From Alphaproteobacteria bacterium (GTDB taxonomy: Bacteria; Pseudomonadota; Alphaproteobacteria; Pelagibacterales; Pelagibacteraceae): a stretch of DNA of 43,269 nt. Positions 7,822-16,513 of this stretch are shown one piece after another; position 1 is the stretch's first letter, and each line of letters starts with the position of its first letter. A program made the translations under genes and the position numbers. The notes under the pieces were generated by a model, which did not search any database, was not told where the DNA came from, and saw only the letters and a list, made by a program, of their open reading frames with translations. The DNA lies in contig VGCG01000005.1 of the NCBI GenBank assembly GCA_016870175.1, forward strand, positions 1-43,269, given 5' to 3'.

Positions 7822-9156
7822 TTAACCCAAATACTTTTCAGGAAGATAAGTTGCAATCTCAGGAAAAACCATAATCAATGTTAGAGCTAAAAGCATAACC
7901 AATAAAAAAGGTGTTATTGAATTATAAATATCTCTTAATGAAATTTCTTTTGGTGCCATTGCACGCATTAAAAATAAATTATATCCAAAAGGAGGAGTCA
8001 TATAAGCAATTTGGCAAGTAATTGTATACAAAACTCCATACCAAATTGGGTCAAAACCTAGTGAAATAATTAGTGGCACATACAATGGAGCAACGATCAC
8101 TAACATTGCTGTATCATCTAAAAACATTCCCATAATAATATAAGAAATTTGCATCATTATTAAAACTCCCCATGGGGATAAATTCCATCTTTCGATAAAT
8201 AATTTTTCAATTGCTTTTCCTGCGCCTAATCCATCAAATACTGAACCAAAACATAAAGCTGCTAAAATAATCCATAAAAACATGCAGGAAATACCAAGTG
8301 TTTTCCTAAGTGTAATTTCTACAATCTTTTTATTGAATTTTTTTTTATGGATTGCTGCAAAGGTTGCTAACAAAGCTCCAACTGCAGAACATTCAACGAG
8401 GCTTACAACCCCACCTAAAAATAATCCGGTCATTAGAAAAAATATAATAAAAGGAATAATTCCTGCTTTTAGCAATTTTATTTTTTCTATAAAAGGCATA
8501 TTTCTTTCATCTTCAGATAAAACTGGGCCTAAATTTGGTTGAAATTTGCATCTAAGATAAATGTAAATTATGAATAACGATGCCATCATTAAACCAGGCA
8601 AAATTCCAGCCATCCAAAGATGACTAACTGGTTGACGTGCGATCATTCCATATAAAACTAAAACTACACTTGGTGGAATTAAAATCCCAAGGGTGCTTCC
8701 CGCTTGGACTACTCCAGTTATCATTCTTTTATCATAATTTCTTTTAAGCATTTCTGGTAATGCAATAGTTGCTCCGACCGCCATCCCTGCTACACTCAAT
8801 CCATTCATTGCGGATATTACAATCATCATAAACATTGTTCCGATTGCTAAACCGCCTTTTACTCCACCAAAAAAAACATGAAACATACGGTATAAATCCT
8901 TAGCAATACCAGACTCAGAAATCATAAAACCCATGTATACAAATAATGGTAAAGTTAACATTGGATACCATTTAAATAATTTCCAAATAGCCGTGTATGG
9001 CATTTCAACTGAACCTTCTCCCCAAATCAATAAAGCTGAAGCAGCCGCAACAAAACCAATTGCACCAAAAACTCTCTGTCCTGTGCTCATCATTACTAGC
9101 ATGGTAATAAACATGAACAGTGCAATAAATTCATAGCTTAAGTATTGAGCTAGCAT
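7822..9156 (-). CDS. dctM: TRAP transporter large membrane subunit, DctM family
   Basis: The transport channel of the TRAP system, an inner-membrane protein with about 12 hydrophobic segments over 444 residues. Family blocks visible are the N-terminal TGQRVFGAIGF, the MNGLSVAGMAVGATIALPEM stretch near 115-135, the DctM signature GSTLGILIPPSVVLVLYG near 155-170, and MGMFLDDTAMLVIVAPLYVPL near 340-360. The length fits the usual 425-450 for an unfused DctM. It starts 3 bases after dctQ ends, so the two are translationally coupled, and dctP follows. Substrate is set by DctP and is unknown. Confidence 0.95.
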   Translation of the reverse strand: MLAQYLSYEFIALFMFITMLVMMSTGQRVFGAIGFVAAASALLIWGEGSVEMPYTAIWKLFKWYPMLTLPLFVYMGFMISESGIAKDLYRMFHVFFGGVKGGLAIGTMFMMIVISAMNGLSVAGMAVGATIALPEMLKRNYDKRMITGVVQAGSTLGILIPPSVVLVLYGMIARQPVSHLWMAGILPGLMMASLFIIYIYLRCKFQPNLGPVLSEDERNMPFIEKIKLLKAGIIPFIIFFLMTGLFLGGVVSLVECSAVGALLATFAAIHKKKFNKKIVEITLRKTLGISCMFLWIILAALCFGSVFDGLGAGKAIEKLFIERWNLSPWGVLIMMQISYIIMGMFLDDTAMLVIVAPLYVPLIISLGFDPIWYGVLYTITCQIAYMTPPFGYNLFLMRAMAPKEISLRDIYNSITPFLLVMLLALTLIMVFPEIATYLPEKYLG

Positions 9157-9159
9157 ATT

Positions 9160-9669
9160 TTATATTTTTTTATTTTGGGCTTTTGCAATATCTTTAAATA
9201 ATGTTGAAAAAGACTGAAGGAGCATTAAAATTATACCAATTAAAATTAAAGTTTTTATTGGCCATACATAAGGTGCCCAAGCAGTAAAAAGTTTTTGATT
9301 TGTTTTAATTGTATAAATTAAACTACTGTAAGAACCGATTAATAAAATCACTAAATAAAAAATTAAAAATATACTTGTAAAAATATCCATTTTTGCTTTA
9401 CCTTTTTGAGATAATTTTTCATAAAATAAATCCATACGTACATGGTCATCGGTAATCATTGAATAACCACCACCTAAAATATAATAGGCGGCAAGTGTAA
9501 ATTGGGCCATTTCGATAATCCACATCAAAGGATAATTAATAATATTTCTAGTAAAAAAAGATAAAATTAAAAGAAACATCATAAAAAAAACTCCATACAT
9601 CACAAGTTTTCCAACTTTTTCAGAAATCATATCAACAAAATGAACATATGAGGAAATAATTTTTGGCAT
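9160..9669 (-). CDS. dctQ: TRAP transporter small membrane subunit, DctQ family
   Basis: Small four-helix inner-membrane partner of DctM. The 169 residues show hydrophobic segments near 24-42, 50-68, 96-115 and 135-155, with the characteristic FTRNIINYPLMWIIEMAQFT and GGGYSMITDDHVRMDLFYEKL blocks. It is the first gene of the dctQMP unit. No clear promoter is visible in the 56 bases back to the TPR gene, which is also on the minus strand, so read-through from that gene is possible. Confidence 0.93.
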   Translation of the reverse strand: MPKIISSYVHFVDMISEKVGKLVMYGVFFMMFLLILSFFTRNIINYPLMWIIEMAQFTLAAYYILGGGYSMITDDHVRMDLFYEKLSQKGKAKMDIFTSIFLIFYLVILLIGSYSSLIYTIKTNQKLFTAWAPYVWPIKTLILIGIILMLLQSFSTLFKDIAKAQNKKI

Positions 9670-9725
9670 CTAATAAATTTTTATTGATAAGTTATATTTT
9701 AAATTTTTCAATGATAAAACTTAAA

Positions 9726-10274
9726 CTAAATTGAATTTTCTTTTATTATTTTCTCTAATTCTTTTATGACAGCGTCGGTAGATTTTATGGAAGGATATAT
9801 TTCTTTTGCTTTTTTATAACTCATCATAGCTTTTTCATAATTTTTTAATTGAATATTAACTAAACCTTGACCTGCCCAAGCTCCAAAGTGTCTTTCTTCA
9901 AGCGCTAATACTTTATCAATATCATCCTGAGATTTTTTATAATCGCCAACTAAATAATAAGCTGTAGCTCTTTTATTCCAAGCTTCAGCCCAATTTGGAT
10001 CTAGTTCTATTACTTCTGTAATTACCTCTATTGCTGCAAATAATTGATTTTGACTCATTAAATTTGCACCTTGATTTAATTTTAGAGTTTTTTTCTCATC
10101 AGTTGGATGTGTGCTCCAAATTTTCCATATTTGTTGTTCAATATTATAACTGTTCTGAGAATTAGTAATTTTAAGTTCTTTAAATAATTGGTCTAATTTA
10201 TTGGTTTGATTTTCTGCTTTTACATTCAGTATTAATAAAATAAAAATAATTAAACTAGTAAAAATTTTTGTCAT
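9726..10274 (-). CDS. Secreted tetratricopeptide-repeat protein
   Basis: 182 residues. An N-terminal Sec signal (MTKIFTSLIIFILLILNVKA, cleaved near residue 20) is followed by a charged region and then about three TPR units between residues 65 and 165. Typical TPR positions are seen in LDPNWAEAWNKRATAYYLVGDYKKS and FGAWAGQGLVNIQLKNYEKAM (each quoted in part). Such periplasmic TPR proteins act as protein-protein scaffolds; a specific partner is not evident. It lies 56 bases upstream of dctQ on the same strand and is divergent from the flavoprotein at 10396, with a 121-base gap in which I see only AT-rich sequence. Confidence 0.85.
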   Translation of the reverse strand: MTKIFTSLIIFILLILNVKAENQTNKLDQLFKELKITNSQNSYNIEQQIWKIWSTHPTDEKKTLKLNQGANLMSQNQLFAAIEVITEVIELDPNWAEAWNKRATAYYLVGDYKKSQDDIDKVLALEERHFGAWAGQGLVNIQLKNYEKAMMSYKKAKEIYPSIKSTDAVIKELEKIIKENSI

Positions 10275-10395
10275 TAATTTTAATTTAACAAAATATTATG
10301 CACTTGTCTTTAGGAGTAATATTTTGATTTAATTTAAATAATATCTTATTATTTTGTAATTAAAAACCATCCAATTAAAAATTAAGAGTTTACTT

Positions 10396-11577
10396 ATGTT
10401 TGAAAAATATAATGTTATAATAATTGGAGCTGGAGCAGCTGGTATTATGTGTGCTATTGAGGCCGGTAAAAGAGGAAGAAAAGTACTTTTATTGGATCAT
10501 GCTAAAAAAATTGGTGAAAAAATTAGAATTTCTGGTGGTGGCAGATGTAACTTTACTAATTTAAATATTCACCCGAATAAATTTATTTCGAAGAATCCTA
10601 AGTTTATAATTTCAGCGCTAAATCAATATAATCAAGAAGATTTTATCAAGCTAATCAATAAACATCAAATTAAATTTCACGAAAAGAAATTAGGACAGCT
10701 TTTTTGTGATGGAAGCGCTCAACAAATTATCGATATGCTACTTTTAGAATGTCAAAACGCTAAAGTCATTTTAAAAAAGGAGACAATTGTGTACAATATA
10801 GAAAAAAAAGATGATCAATACCTAATTGAAGCTAATACTGGTAAATATCTCTGTGACTCTTTAATTATTGCTACTGGAGGTCTTTCTGTTCCAAAGATTG
10901 GGGCAAGCGCATTTGGTTACGAAATAGCTAAAAAATTTAATTTAAATATTGTTGAAACTTTGCCAGCTTTAGTACCTTTAACTTTTAGTGAAAAAATACT
11001 TGAAATGTGCAAAGAACTCAGTGGCTTATCATTAGAGGCAATGGTTTCTTATAATAAAATATTTTTTGAAGAAGGAATGTTGTTTACTCATAGAGGTTTA
11101 AGCGGACCTTCTGTATTACAAATCTCTTCTTATTGGAAATTAGGTGATGATATTAAAATCAATCTCTCACCAAAAATAGATATGTTTAAATTTTTGGAAA
11201 ATAAAAAAAAATTAGAACCGAAAGAAGATATTAGTAAAGTAATTTTTAAAATTTTACCTAAAAGATTAGCATCATTAATATGTAAAGAAGTTGGGGTTTC
11301 GGGAAACATATCTGAAATATCAAACAAATTACTTAAAAAATTAAGCAATCAAATAAACGCTTGGTTTGTTAAACCAATTGGTTCAGAAGGTTATCGAACT
11401 GCTGAAGTTACATTAGGTGGTGTAGATACTAACGAACTCTATTCTAAATCAATGATGTCGATTAAACACCCTGGGTTATTTTTTATTGGAGAGGTAGTTG
11501 ATGTTACAGGTCATTTAGGAGGTTATAATTTTCAGTGGGCCTGGTCGTCTGGATTTGTTGCTGGTCAATATGCTTAA
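10396..11577 (+). CDS. NAD(P)/FAD-dependent oxidoreductase, HI0933/YhiN (BaiN/RdsA) family
   Basis: A flavoprotein of the YhiN family, whose physiological role is poorly defined. It has the N-terminal dinucleotide fold IIIGAGAAGIMCAIEAGKRG (residues 8-27), the family's GEKIRISGGGRCNFTN block near 41-56, the ATGGLSVPKIGASAFGYEIA (quoted to 20) stretch near 158-177, and the C-terminal FAD-contacting segment GEVVDVTGHLGGYNFQWAWS near 364-383. The 393 residues are the normal length. It is convergent with tesA (11 bases apart) and divergent from the TPR gene. No operon partner suggests a substrate. Confidence 0.9.
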   Translation: MFEKYNVIIIGAGAAGIMCAIEAGKRGRKVLLLDHAKKIGEKIRISGGGRCNFTNLNIHPNKFISKNPKFIISALNQYNQEDFIKLINKHQIKFHEKKLGQLFCDGSAQQIIDMLLLECQNAKVILKKETIVYNIEKKDDQYLIEANTGKYLCDSLIIATGGLSVPKIGASAFGYEIAKKFNLNIVETLPALVPLTFSEKILEMCKELSGLSLEAMVSYNKIFFEEGMLFTHRGLSGPSVLQISSYWKLGDDIKINLSPKIDMFKFLENKKKLEPKEDISKVIFKILPKRLASLICKEVGVSGNISEISNKLLKKLSNQINAWFVKPIGSEGYRTAEVTLGGVDTNELYSKSMMSIKHPGLFFIGEVVDVTGHLGGYNFQWAWSSGFVAGQYA

Positions 11578-11588
11578 TAAATCTTAAA

Positions 11589-12200
11589 TTAATTCAATAT
11601 TTTAATAATATTTTTTTTAATTGTTTCAGCAATAATTAATGCACCTTTTTCATTTGGGTGAATACCGTCACTTTGATTTAAACTTGGATTAAGTGCTACG
11701 CCTTCTAGTAAAAAAGGAATTAAGGTAAGATTATATTTCTTAGATAAATTTGGAAAGATTTGATCAAATTCTTTTTTATAGTTTGAACCATGAGATGTGG
11801 GCGCCATCATACCTGCTAAAACTACTTGAATATTTTTACTTTTAGCTAGTTTAATAATTTGTTCTAAATTATTTTGAGTTTCCATAGGACTAATTCCTCT
11901 TAACATATCATTTGCACCAAGACCTAAAATTATCAAATCAATATTAGCGTCCGATAATGTCCACTCAGCTCTATTTAAACCGCCTGATGAAGTACTACCA
12001 GACTCACTTCCATTAATAACTTGAATATCAAAGCCATCTGACTTTAACTTTTCCTCTAAAACATTAGATAAATGGTATTCCTTAGATAAACCATACCCCG
12101 CCATCAAACTATCACCAAATAACACAACCTTTTCTATAGCAAATGCTTCTAAGCTCACTAGACAGAATAACAATATTTTAATATTAAAACTTTTATTCAT
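11589..12200 (-). CDS. tesA: Periplasmic GDSL esterase/lysophospholipase, TesA-like
   Basis: SGNH hydrolase of acyl esters and thioesters, exported to the periplasm. An N-terminal signal peptide (about residues 1-22, ending ..LEAFA) is followed by block I GDSLMAGYG (Ser nucleophile), block II NGSESGSTSSGG (oxyanion Gly), block III GLGANDML (Asn) and block V DGIHPNEKG (Asp-His), so the catalytic set is complete. I chose the ATG at 12200; a TTG two codons earlier is possible but less likely. The start codon overlaps that of the divergent ybbA-like gene inside one CATG. The same tesA / ybbA-ybbP divergon exists in E. coli, which strongly supports the assignment. Confidence 0.92.
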   Translation of the reverse strand: MNKSFNIKILLFCLVSLEAFAIEKVVLFGDSLMAGYGLSKEYHLSNVLEEKLKSDGFDIQVINGSESGSTSSGGLNRAEWTLSDANIDLIILGLGANDMLRGISPMETQNNLEQIIKLAKSKNIQVVLAGMMAPTSHGSNYKKEFDQIFPNLSKKYNLTLIPFLLEGVALNPSLNQSDGIHPNEKGALIIAETIKKNIIKILN

Positions 12201-12864
12201 GAACAATCTTCTTCAATTAAAAAAAATTAATCTTAAATACCAAACAGGTAAAGATACCATAAAGGTTTTACAAGATATTGATTTAATTATTAAGCAAAAA
12301 GAGACAATTTCAATTGTCGGTGAAAGCGGCTCCGGTAAAACTAGCTTAATCATGCTGATTGGCGGATTAGAAAAAGTAACTTCTGGCAAAATTTACTTTC
12401 AAGATCAAGATATTACCTCATTAACTGAGGATGAGATATCCGAGATTAGAAGAAAAAATATTGGAATTGTTTTTCAATCTTTTTACCTCATACCAAATTA
12501 TACAGCAGTTGAAAACGTTGCATTAACTTTAGAACTTAACAAGTTTGAAAAACCCTTCGACCAAGCAAAGGAATTATTAGATAGATTTGGTCTTAAAAAT
12601 CGATTGAATAATTTACCTAGTCAATTATCTGGTGGAGAACAACAGCGTGTAGCGATTGCAAGATCAATTGCAATGAAGCCAGAATTAATCTTAGCAGATG
12701 AACCAACTGGAAACTTGGATAGTGAAAATTCTAAAATGATTTCAGATATTTTATTTAATTACGTCAAAGAAGAGGGCTCTTCGTTGATTTTAGTGACTCA
12801 CGATCTTAAACTTGCAAATAGGGCAAAAAAAATAATTAAACTTATGGATGGAAAAATTGTCTAA
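12199..12864 (+). CDS. ybbA: ABC transporter ATPase, YbbA (LolD/MacB-type) family
   Basis: Cytoplasmic ATPase of a type VII (MacB-like, mechanotransmission) ABC complex with the YbbP-like permease that follows. In 221 residues it has Walker [10 protein letters not shown] near 41-48, the Q-loop [15 protein letters not shown] near 90-104, signature [14 protein letters not shown] near 142-155, Walker [13 protein letters not shown] near 162-173 and the H-switch VTHD. It starts on the base pair shared with the tesA start and overlaps ybbP by 17 bases. The arrangement tesA (divergent), ybbA, ybbP matches E. coli, where the three are thought to act on hydrophobic or lipid-like compounds in the envelope. 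Confidence 0.92.
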   Translation: MNNLLQLKKINLKYQTGKDTIKVLQDIDLIIKQKETISIVGESGSGKTSLIMLIGGLEKVTSGKIYFQDQDITSLTEDEISEIRRKNIGIVFQSFYLIPNYTAVENVALTLELNKFEKPFDQAKELLDRFGLKNRLNNLPSQLSGGEQQRVAIARSIAMKPELILADEPTGNLDSENSKMISDILFNYVKEEGSSLILVTHDLKLANRAKKIIKLMDGKIV

Positions 12865-15385
12865 TATTCAAGAATTAAGTCTAAATTTGAAATATGCTTT
12901 AAGAGATTTAAGTAGAAATTATAAAAAACTCTCTAGCATCATTATTACATTATTTATAAGTCTTTTTATATTAAGCGCTATTTTCACAATTGAAGATAGT
13001 CTTAACAAGGAATTAAATGAAAATGCCAAAGGTTTGCTTGGAGGAGATCTTGAAATTGATTACGACCGAAATCAAGGAGATCTTAATTTAATAAACCAAG
13101 TAAAGGAGTTTGCAACCATTATGGAAATGGTTGAGTTTAGCACAATGATTTCGACGATCAATCAAGATAGTAATCAATCTTTGTTTTCTCGGATTAAAAC
13201 AGTTGATCAAAATTATCCTTTGTATGGTTCTGTATTGTATGAACCTGCTGGTGCATTAAAAAGAATACATGAGGAAAAAAATACAATTTTAGTAAATGAA
13301 AATATTTTTAAAACACTAAAAATTGAAATTGATGAAAAAATTAAAGTTCAAGATCAGTTATTTACCATAGTAGGTATAATAAAATCAGTGCCAGACGTGA
13401 GTGGTTTTGTAGCTTTTGGAGACTTTGCCTTAACAGGAAAACAAACTCTAGATTTATTAAAACTGAATAGCATAGGAAGCTTTTTAAATTATGAATACAA
13501 AGTAAAATTTAAAGAAAACGATGACTCTAAAGAAATAGAAAAAAAAATTGAAGAAATTTTTAAAAATAATCCAAGGGTAAAATTGAGATATCCAGAAAAT
13601 TCCGCTAGCGGATTGAAAAGGATTATAAATAATTTTTCCCAATTTTTATCATTAGTTTCCATAAGCGCGATGTTAATTGCAGGAATAGGTGTAGCCAATA
13701 CGCTTCTTTCTTTTATCAATCAAAACAATATGTCGATTGCTGTTAAAAAAGCTTTAGGATTTTTTGCTGTGAATATAAAAACTATTTATTATCTTCAGTT
13801 ATTTTTCTTACTCTTTATCATAACCACTGTGGCATATATTTCGAGCTTTACAATTGTCCCGATTGTTGATGTTTTTTTATCAAACGGTCTTGGTCTAAAT
13901 ATTGAACCAATTTTTTCATTTGTAAATTTTATTAAAATTTTTTTAGTTGGACTACTAGTCCTTATAATTTTTTCTATCCCGACAATTAACGCTATCGATC
14001 AAATCAAAGCTTCAAACTTATTTAGAAATGTTTTTCAAAATTTACAATTTTACTACTCCAAAAAATCTATTTTTGTCAGTATAATATTGCTTTTTATTCT
14101 TATTTTATTATTCACTATTGGTTCGGCAAAACCTTTGTATAGTCTTAGCTATTTTGCTGCCTTCTTCACTTGTTTAACTATATTTTTCCTATTATCAAAA
14201 TTAATCATCTATTTTCTTAAAACTTTTAAAAACACAAAAAATATTTCATTAAAAGTGTCCATCAAAAATATTACTCAGACCAAAAGTATCACACCTATAA
14301 CAATTATGTCTCTAGGTTTGGGAGTTACATTGTTATTAACATTAGCCCTTGTTGGTAATAATTTTAAAAGAGAGATTGCAAAATCTATTCCTGAACTTGC
14401 ACCTGACTATTTTTTTGTTGGAATCCAAAAATCTGAAAAAGAAAAATTTATAAATACAATTAAAATGATGGACCCAAATATTGATTTGGAAATTGTCCCA
14501 ATAATCTCGTCAGGATTAATCAAAATCAATGGCATAGATCCAAATACTTACATCATGGCAGATAATGATAGCCACTGGGTTATCGAAAGCGATCGACGTT
14601 CCTCGTGGACTGATATTGTGCCGATAGACAATCCTATAGTGGCCGGTAAATGGTGGGACCTTTCAAAATCTAATAATCTTCAGATTTCTCTTGATGCTAA
14701 GGTAGCAAAAGACTTCAATATAAAACTTGGTGATATATTTACTTTAAATATTTACGGAAGAGAAATTGACGGCGAAGTAATAAATTTTAGAGAGGTTAAT
14801 TACCGTGATTTAAGTATTAATTTTGCAATGCTATTTAATCCTGAATTTGCAAACAAATTTCCTCATGAATTTTTATCTACAGCGAAATTTAATGATCTAT
14901 CTAAATTTAACGAAACAAAAATGATAGAAATTTTACCAAGTTTATCTATTATAAAAATAGCTGATTATTTGAACAAGGTAACCTCAGTTCTCAATAAGGT
15001 ATTTATTGCAGTTACAGTAATTTCAGCCATAACAATTGTGATTGGCTTAATTGTTATTTCAAGTGCAATTATGCTTCAAGGTAAAGTAAAAGAATTTCAA
15101 AATTTAGTTTTTAAAATTATTGGATTTTCAAAAAAAGAAGTGATTCTATCCTCTTTAATTGAGTTTTTAATTATCTTTAAATCAGTAATTTTAATTGCTG
15201 TATTTTTTGCGGTAATTGGTTCAAAATTTATCATAGAAAATATTTTTCAATTGGTGTGGGAGTTTGATCTAAAAATTTTAATTTATTTAGGATTTTCAAT
15301 TGGATTGGTAACTTTGTTGTTAATTATGATTGCGAACTTAAGGTTCTTAAATCCCAAAGCTTATCCTTTAATTAGAAATCAATAA
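12848..15385 (+). CDS. ybbP: ABC transporter permease, YbbP (FtsX-like, double domain)
   Basis: Inner-membrane permease with two large periplasmic domains, the partner of YbbA. In 845 residues (E. coli YbbP about 804) I see one N-terminal TM near 28-48, a periplasmic domain to about 260, a bundle of TMs at about 262-285, 312-340 and 360-382, two more near 405-455, a TM near 485-508, a second periplasmic domain to about 710, and a final FtsX bundle near 712-740, 762-790 and 805-832. That is the 10-TM layout of this family. The FtsX-type LFxxxxxxxxGFS-like segment is IIGFSKKEVILSSLIEFLII. The start overlaps the end of ybbA, implying coupled translation. Confidence 0.9.
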   Translation: MEKLSNIQELSLNLKYALRDLSRNYKKLSSIIITLFISLFILSAIFTIEDSLNKELNENAKGLLGGDLEIDYDRNQGDLNLINQVKEFATIMEMVEFSTMISTINQDSNQSLFSRIKTVDQNYPLYGSVLYEPAGALKRIHEEKNTILVNENIFKTLKIEIDEKIKVQDQLFTIVGIIKSVPDVSGFVAFGDFALTGKQTLDLLKLNSIGSFLNYEYKVKFKENDDSKEIEKKIEEIFKNNPRVKLRYPENSASGLKRIINNFSQFLSLVSISAMLIAGIGVANTLLSFINQNNMSIAVKKALGFFAVNIKTIYYLQLFFLLFIITTVAYISSFTIVPIVDVFLSNGLGLNIEPIFSFVNFIKIFLVGLLVLIIFSIPTINAIDQIKASNLFRNVFQNLQFYYSKKSIFVSIILLFILILLFTIGSAKPLYSLSYFAAFFTCLTIFFLLSKLIIYFLKTFKNTKNISLKVSIKNITQTKSITPITIMSLGLGVTLLLTLALVGNNFKREIAKSIPELAPDYFFVGIQKSEKEKFINTIKMMDPNIDLEIVPIISSGLIKINGIDPNTYIMADNDSHWVIESDRRSSWTDIVPIDNPIVAGKWWDLSKSNNLQISLDAKVAKDFNIKLGDIFTLNIYGREIDGEVINFREVNYRDLSINFAMLFNPEFANKFPHEFLSTAKFNDLSKFNETKMIEILPSLSIIKIADYLNKVTSVLNKVFIAVTVISAITIVIGLIVISSAIMLQGKVKEFQNLVFKIIGFSKKEVILSSLIEFLIIFKSVILIAVFFAVIGSKFIIENIFQLVWEFDLKILIYLGFSIGLVTLLLIMIANLRFLNPKAYPLIRNQ

Positions 15386-15514
15386 TTCTTATAATTGTAA
15401 TATTTAATTGCCGCAGCAAAAGATACTTGGCCTGATTAAGGTTTTAAACCCTAATTTTACTATTAATTTCAAAAAAAAATTTTAAATTATAAATAATAAA
15501 GATAATATAAATTT

Positions 15515-15973
15515 ATGGAATCTCTAAAAAAATGGATGGCAGACTGTGCTAATATTTTATTTGATGATAGTAAAAATGATTTAAGATCACTACCAAAGTC
15601 CGTTAGACTCCAAATATTGCTCGTTTTAAGTTTCATTTGGACCACTGTGTTCAGTCTTTATATTTTTTCATATACAACTTTTGCATTAGGTTGGGCGGGT
15701 ATTTATCTTGCACATATCGGATTAATTTTTGCTGTCTATATGACTTTTAAACAATTTCATAGAGCTGAGGCGAGATCAAGTAATGTCTTTAAAACAAAAA
15801 ACTATGATCCTTTTAAAATAATTGCTATAGTATTTGTTATTGTATTTATGTTTGTTTTTTCAAAAGGAATAGAAGTTTTAAATTCAAGTAATTCATATGA
15901 TATACAATATGATGGGTCTAGCAAGACGCCTGAAGAAAAGTGGTTACCATTCTCTAAAAAGAATAAAAATTAA
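15515..15973 (+). CDS. Uncharacterised inner-membrane protein
   Basis: 152 residues with three predicted TM segments: about 33-53 (IWTTVFSLYIFSYTTF), 55-76 (WAGIYLAHIGLIFAVYMTF) and 101-119 (IIAIVFVIVFMFVFSKG). The N-terminal 30 residues are polar with one Cys, and the C-terminus is Lys-rich. No family is recognised. Its stop codon shares one base with the start of the PsiE-like gene (TAATG), so the two are translationally coupled and may form a membrane pair. It lies 129 bases after ybbP, a gap with no clear signal beyond a weak imperfect hairpin. Confidence 0.75.
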   Translation: MESLKKWMADCANILFDDSKNDLRSLPKSVRLQILLVLSFIWTTVFSLYIFSYTTFALGWAGIYLAHIGLIFAVYMTFKQFHRAEARSSNVFKTKNYDPFKIIAIVFVIVFMFVFSKGIEVLNSSNSYDIQYDGSSKTPEEKWLPFSKKNKN

Positions 15974-16356
15974 TGAAAGATCTAATTAAAAATTTACAAC
16001 TTGGCTTACTTATTGTTATTTTATTAAGTACCGTTTTAGCAGTATTTCTTGAAATCCAAAAAATGTACATACTACAATCTATAACTTTAGCAGATTTATT
16101 ATTAATGTTTTTATACCTAGAAGTAATGGCAATGGTTAGAGTATTTTGGGAGGAACAAGCCATCAGCATAACTTTGCCTCTTTTAATTGCTATAACTGCT
16201 TTATCTCGATTTATAATATTACAAGGAAAAGAAATGGATCCATCATCGCTTGTCTATGAGTCTATTGCAATTTTGTTAATAGCAATTGCAATCGTAGTTA
16301 TGAGATTAAGACATAATAAATTTTTTGATCGTCAATCTAAAAAGATTGATAAATAA
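15973..16356 (+). CDS. PsiE-like (phosphate-starvation-inducible) membrane protein
   Basis: 127 residues with four hydrophobic segments near 9-26, 33-55, 64-84 and 95-112. The YLEVMAMVRVFWEEQAI segment near 48-64 and the RFIILQGKEMD stretch near 84-94 resemble the PsiE family, whose biochemical role is unknown. Its start overlaps the previous gene's stop by one base. No PHO-box-like sequence was noticed upstream of the pair, so phosphate control is not supported here. The 157 bases to the regulator gene (convergent) hold no recognisable signal. Confidence 0.7.
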   Translation: MKDLIKNLQLGLLIVILLSTVLAVFLEIQKMYILQSITLADLLLMFLYLEVMAMVRVFWEEQAISITLPLLIAITALSRFIILQGKEMDPSSLVYESIAILLIAIAIVVMRLRHNKFFDRQSKKIDK

Positions 16357-16513
16357 ATAAAGCTTAATCCATTTGAATTAATCTTGATAAATAGAAAATT
16401 ATATATTTTTTGTATCCGATGAATAAAGTTAAGCATTCCATAATCATTTGTAAAACTATTAGGTAAACTTTTTTTAAAGGGGATAAAAATCAATTTAAAA
16501 GCTTAAATATGAT

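Noticed and set aside
12201-12206. Upstream TTG start for tesA
   Set aside because: The ATG at 12200 gives a normal signal peptide; the TTG adds only two residues and runs into the divergent ybbA gene.
15436-15458. Imperfect hairpin followed by TTTT after ybbP, possible terminator
   Set aside because: The core stem is only four pairs with a mismatch, too weak to claim in AT-rich DNA.
16447-16454. TTTGTAAA downstream of the RamB-like gene
   Set aside because: An isolated copy, not at a promoter and without the 9-base repeat pattern.
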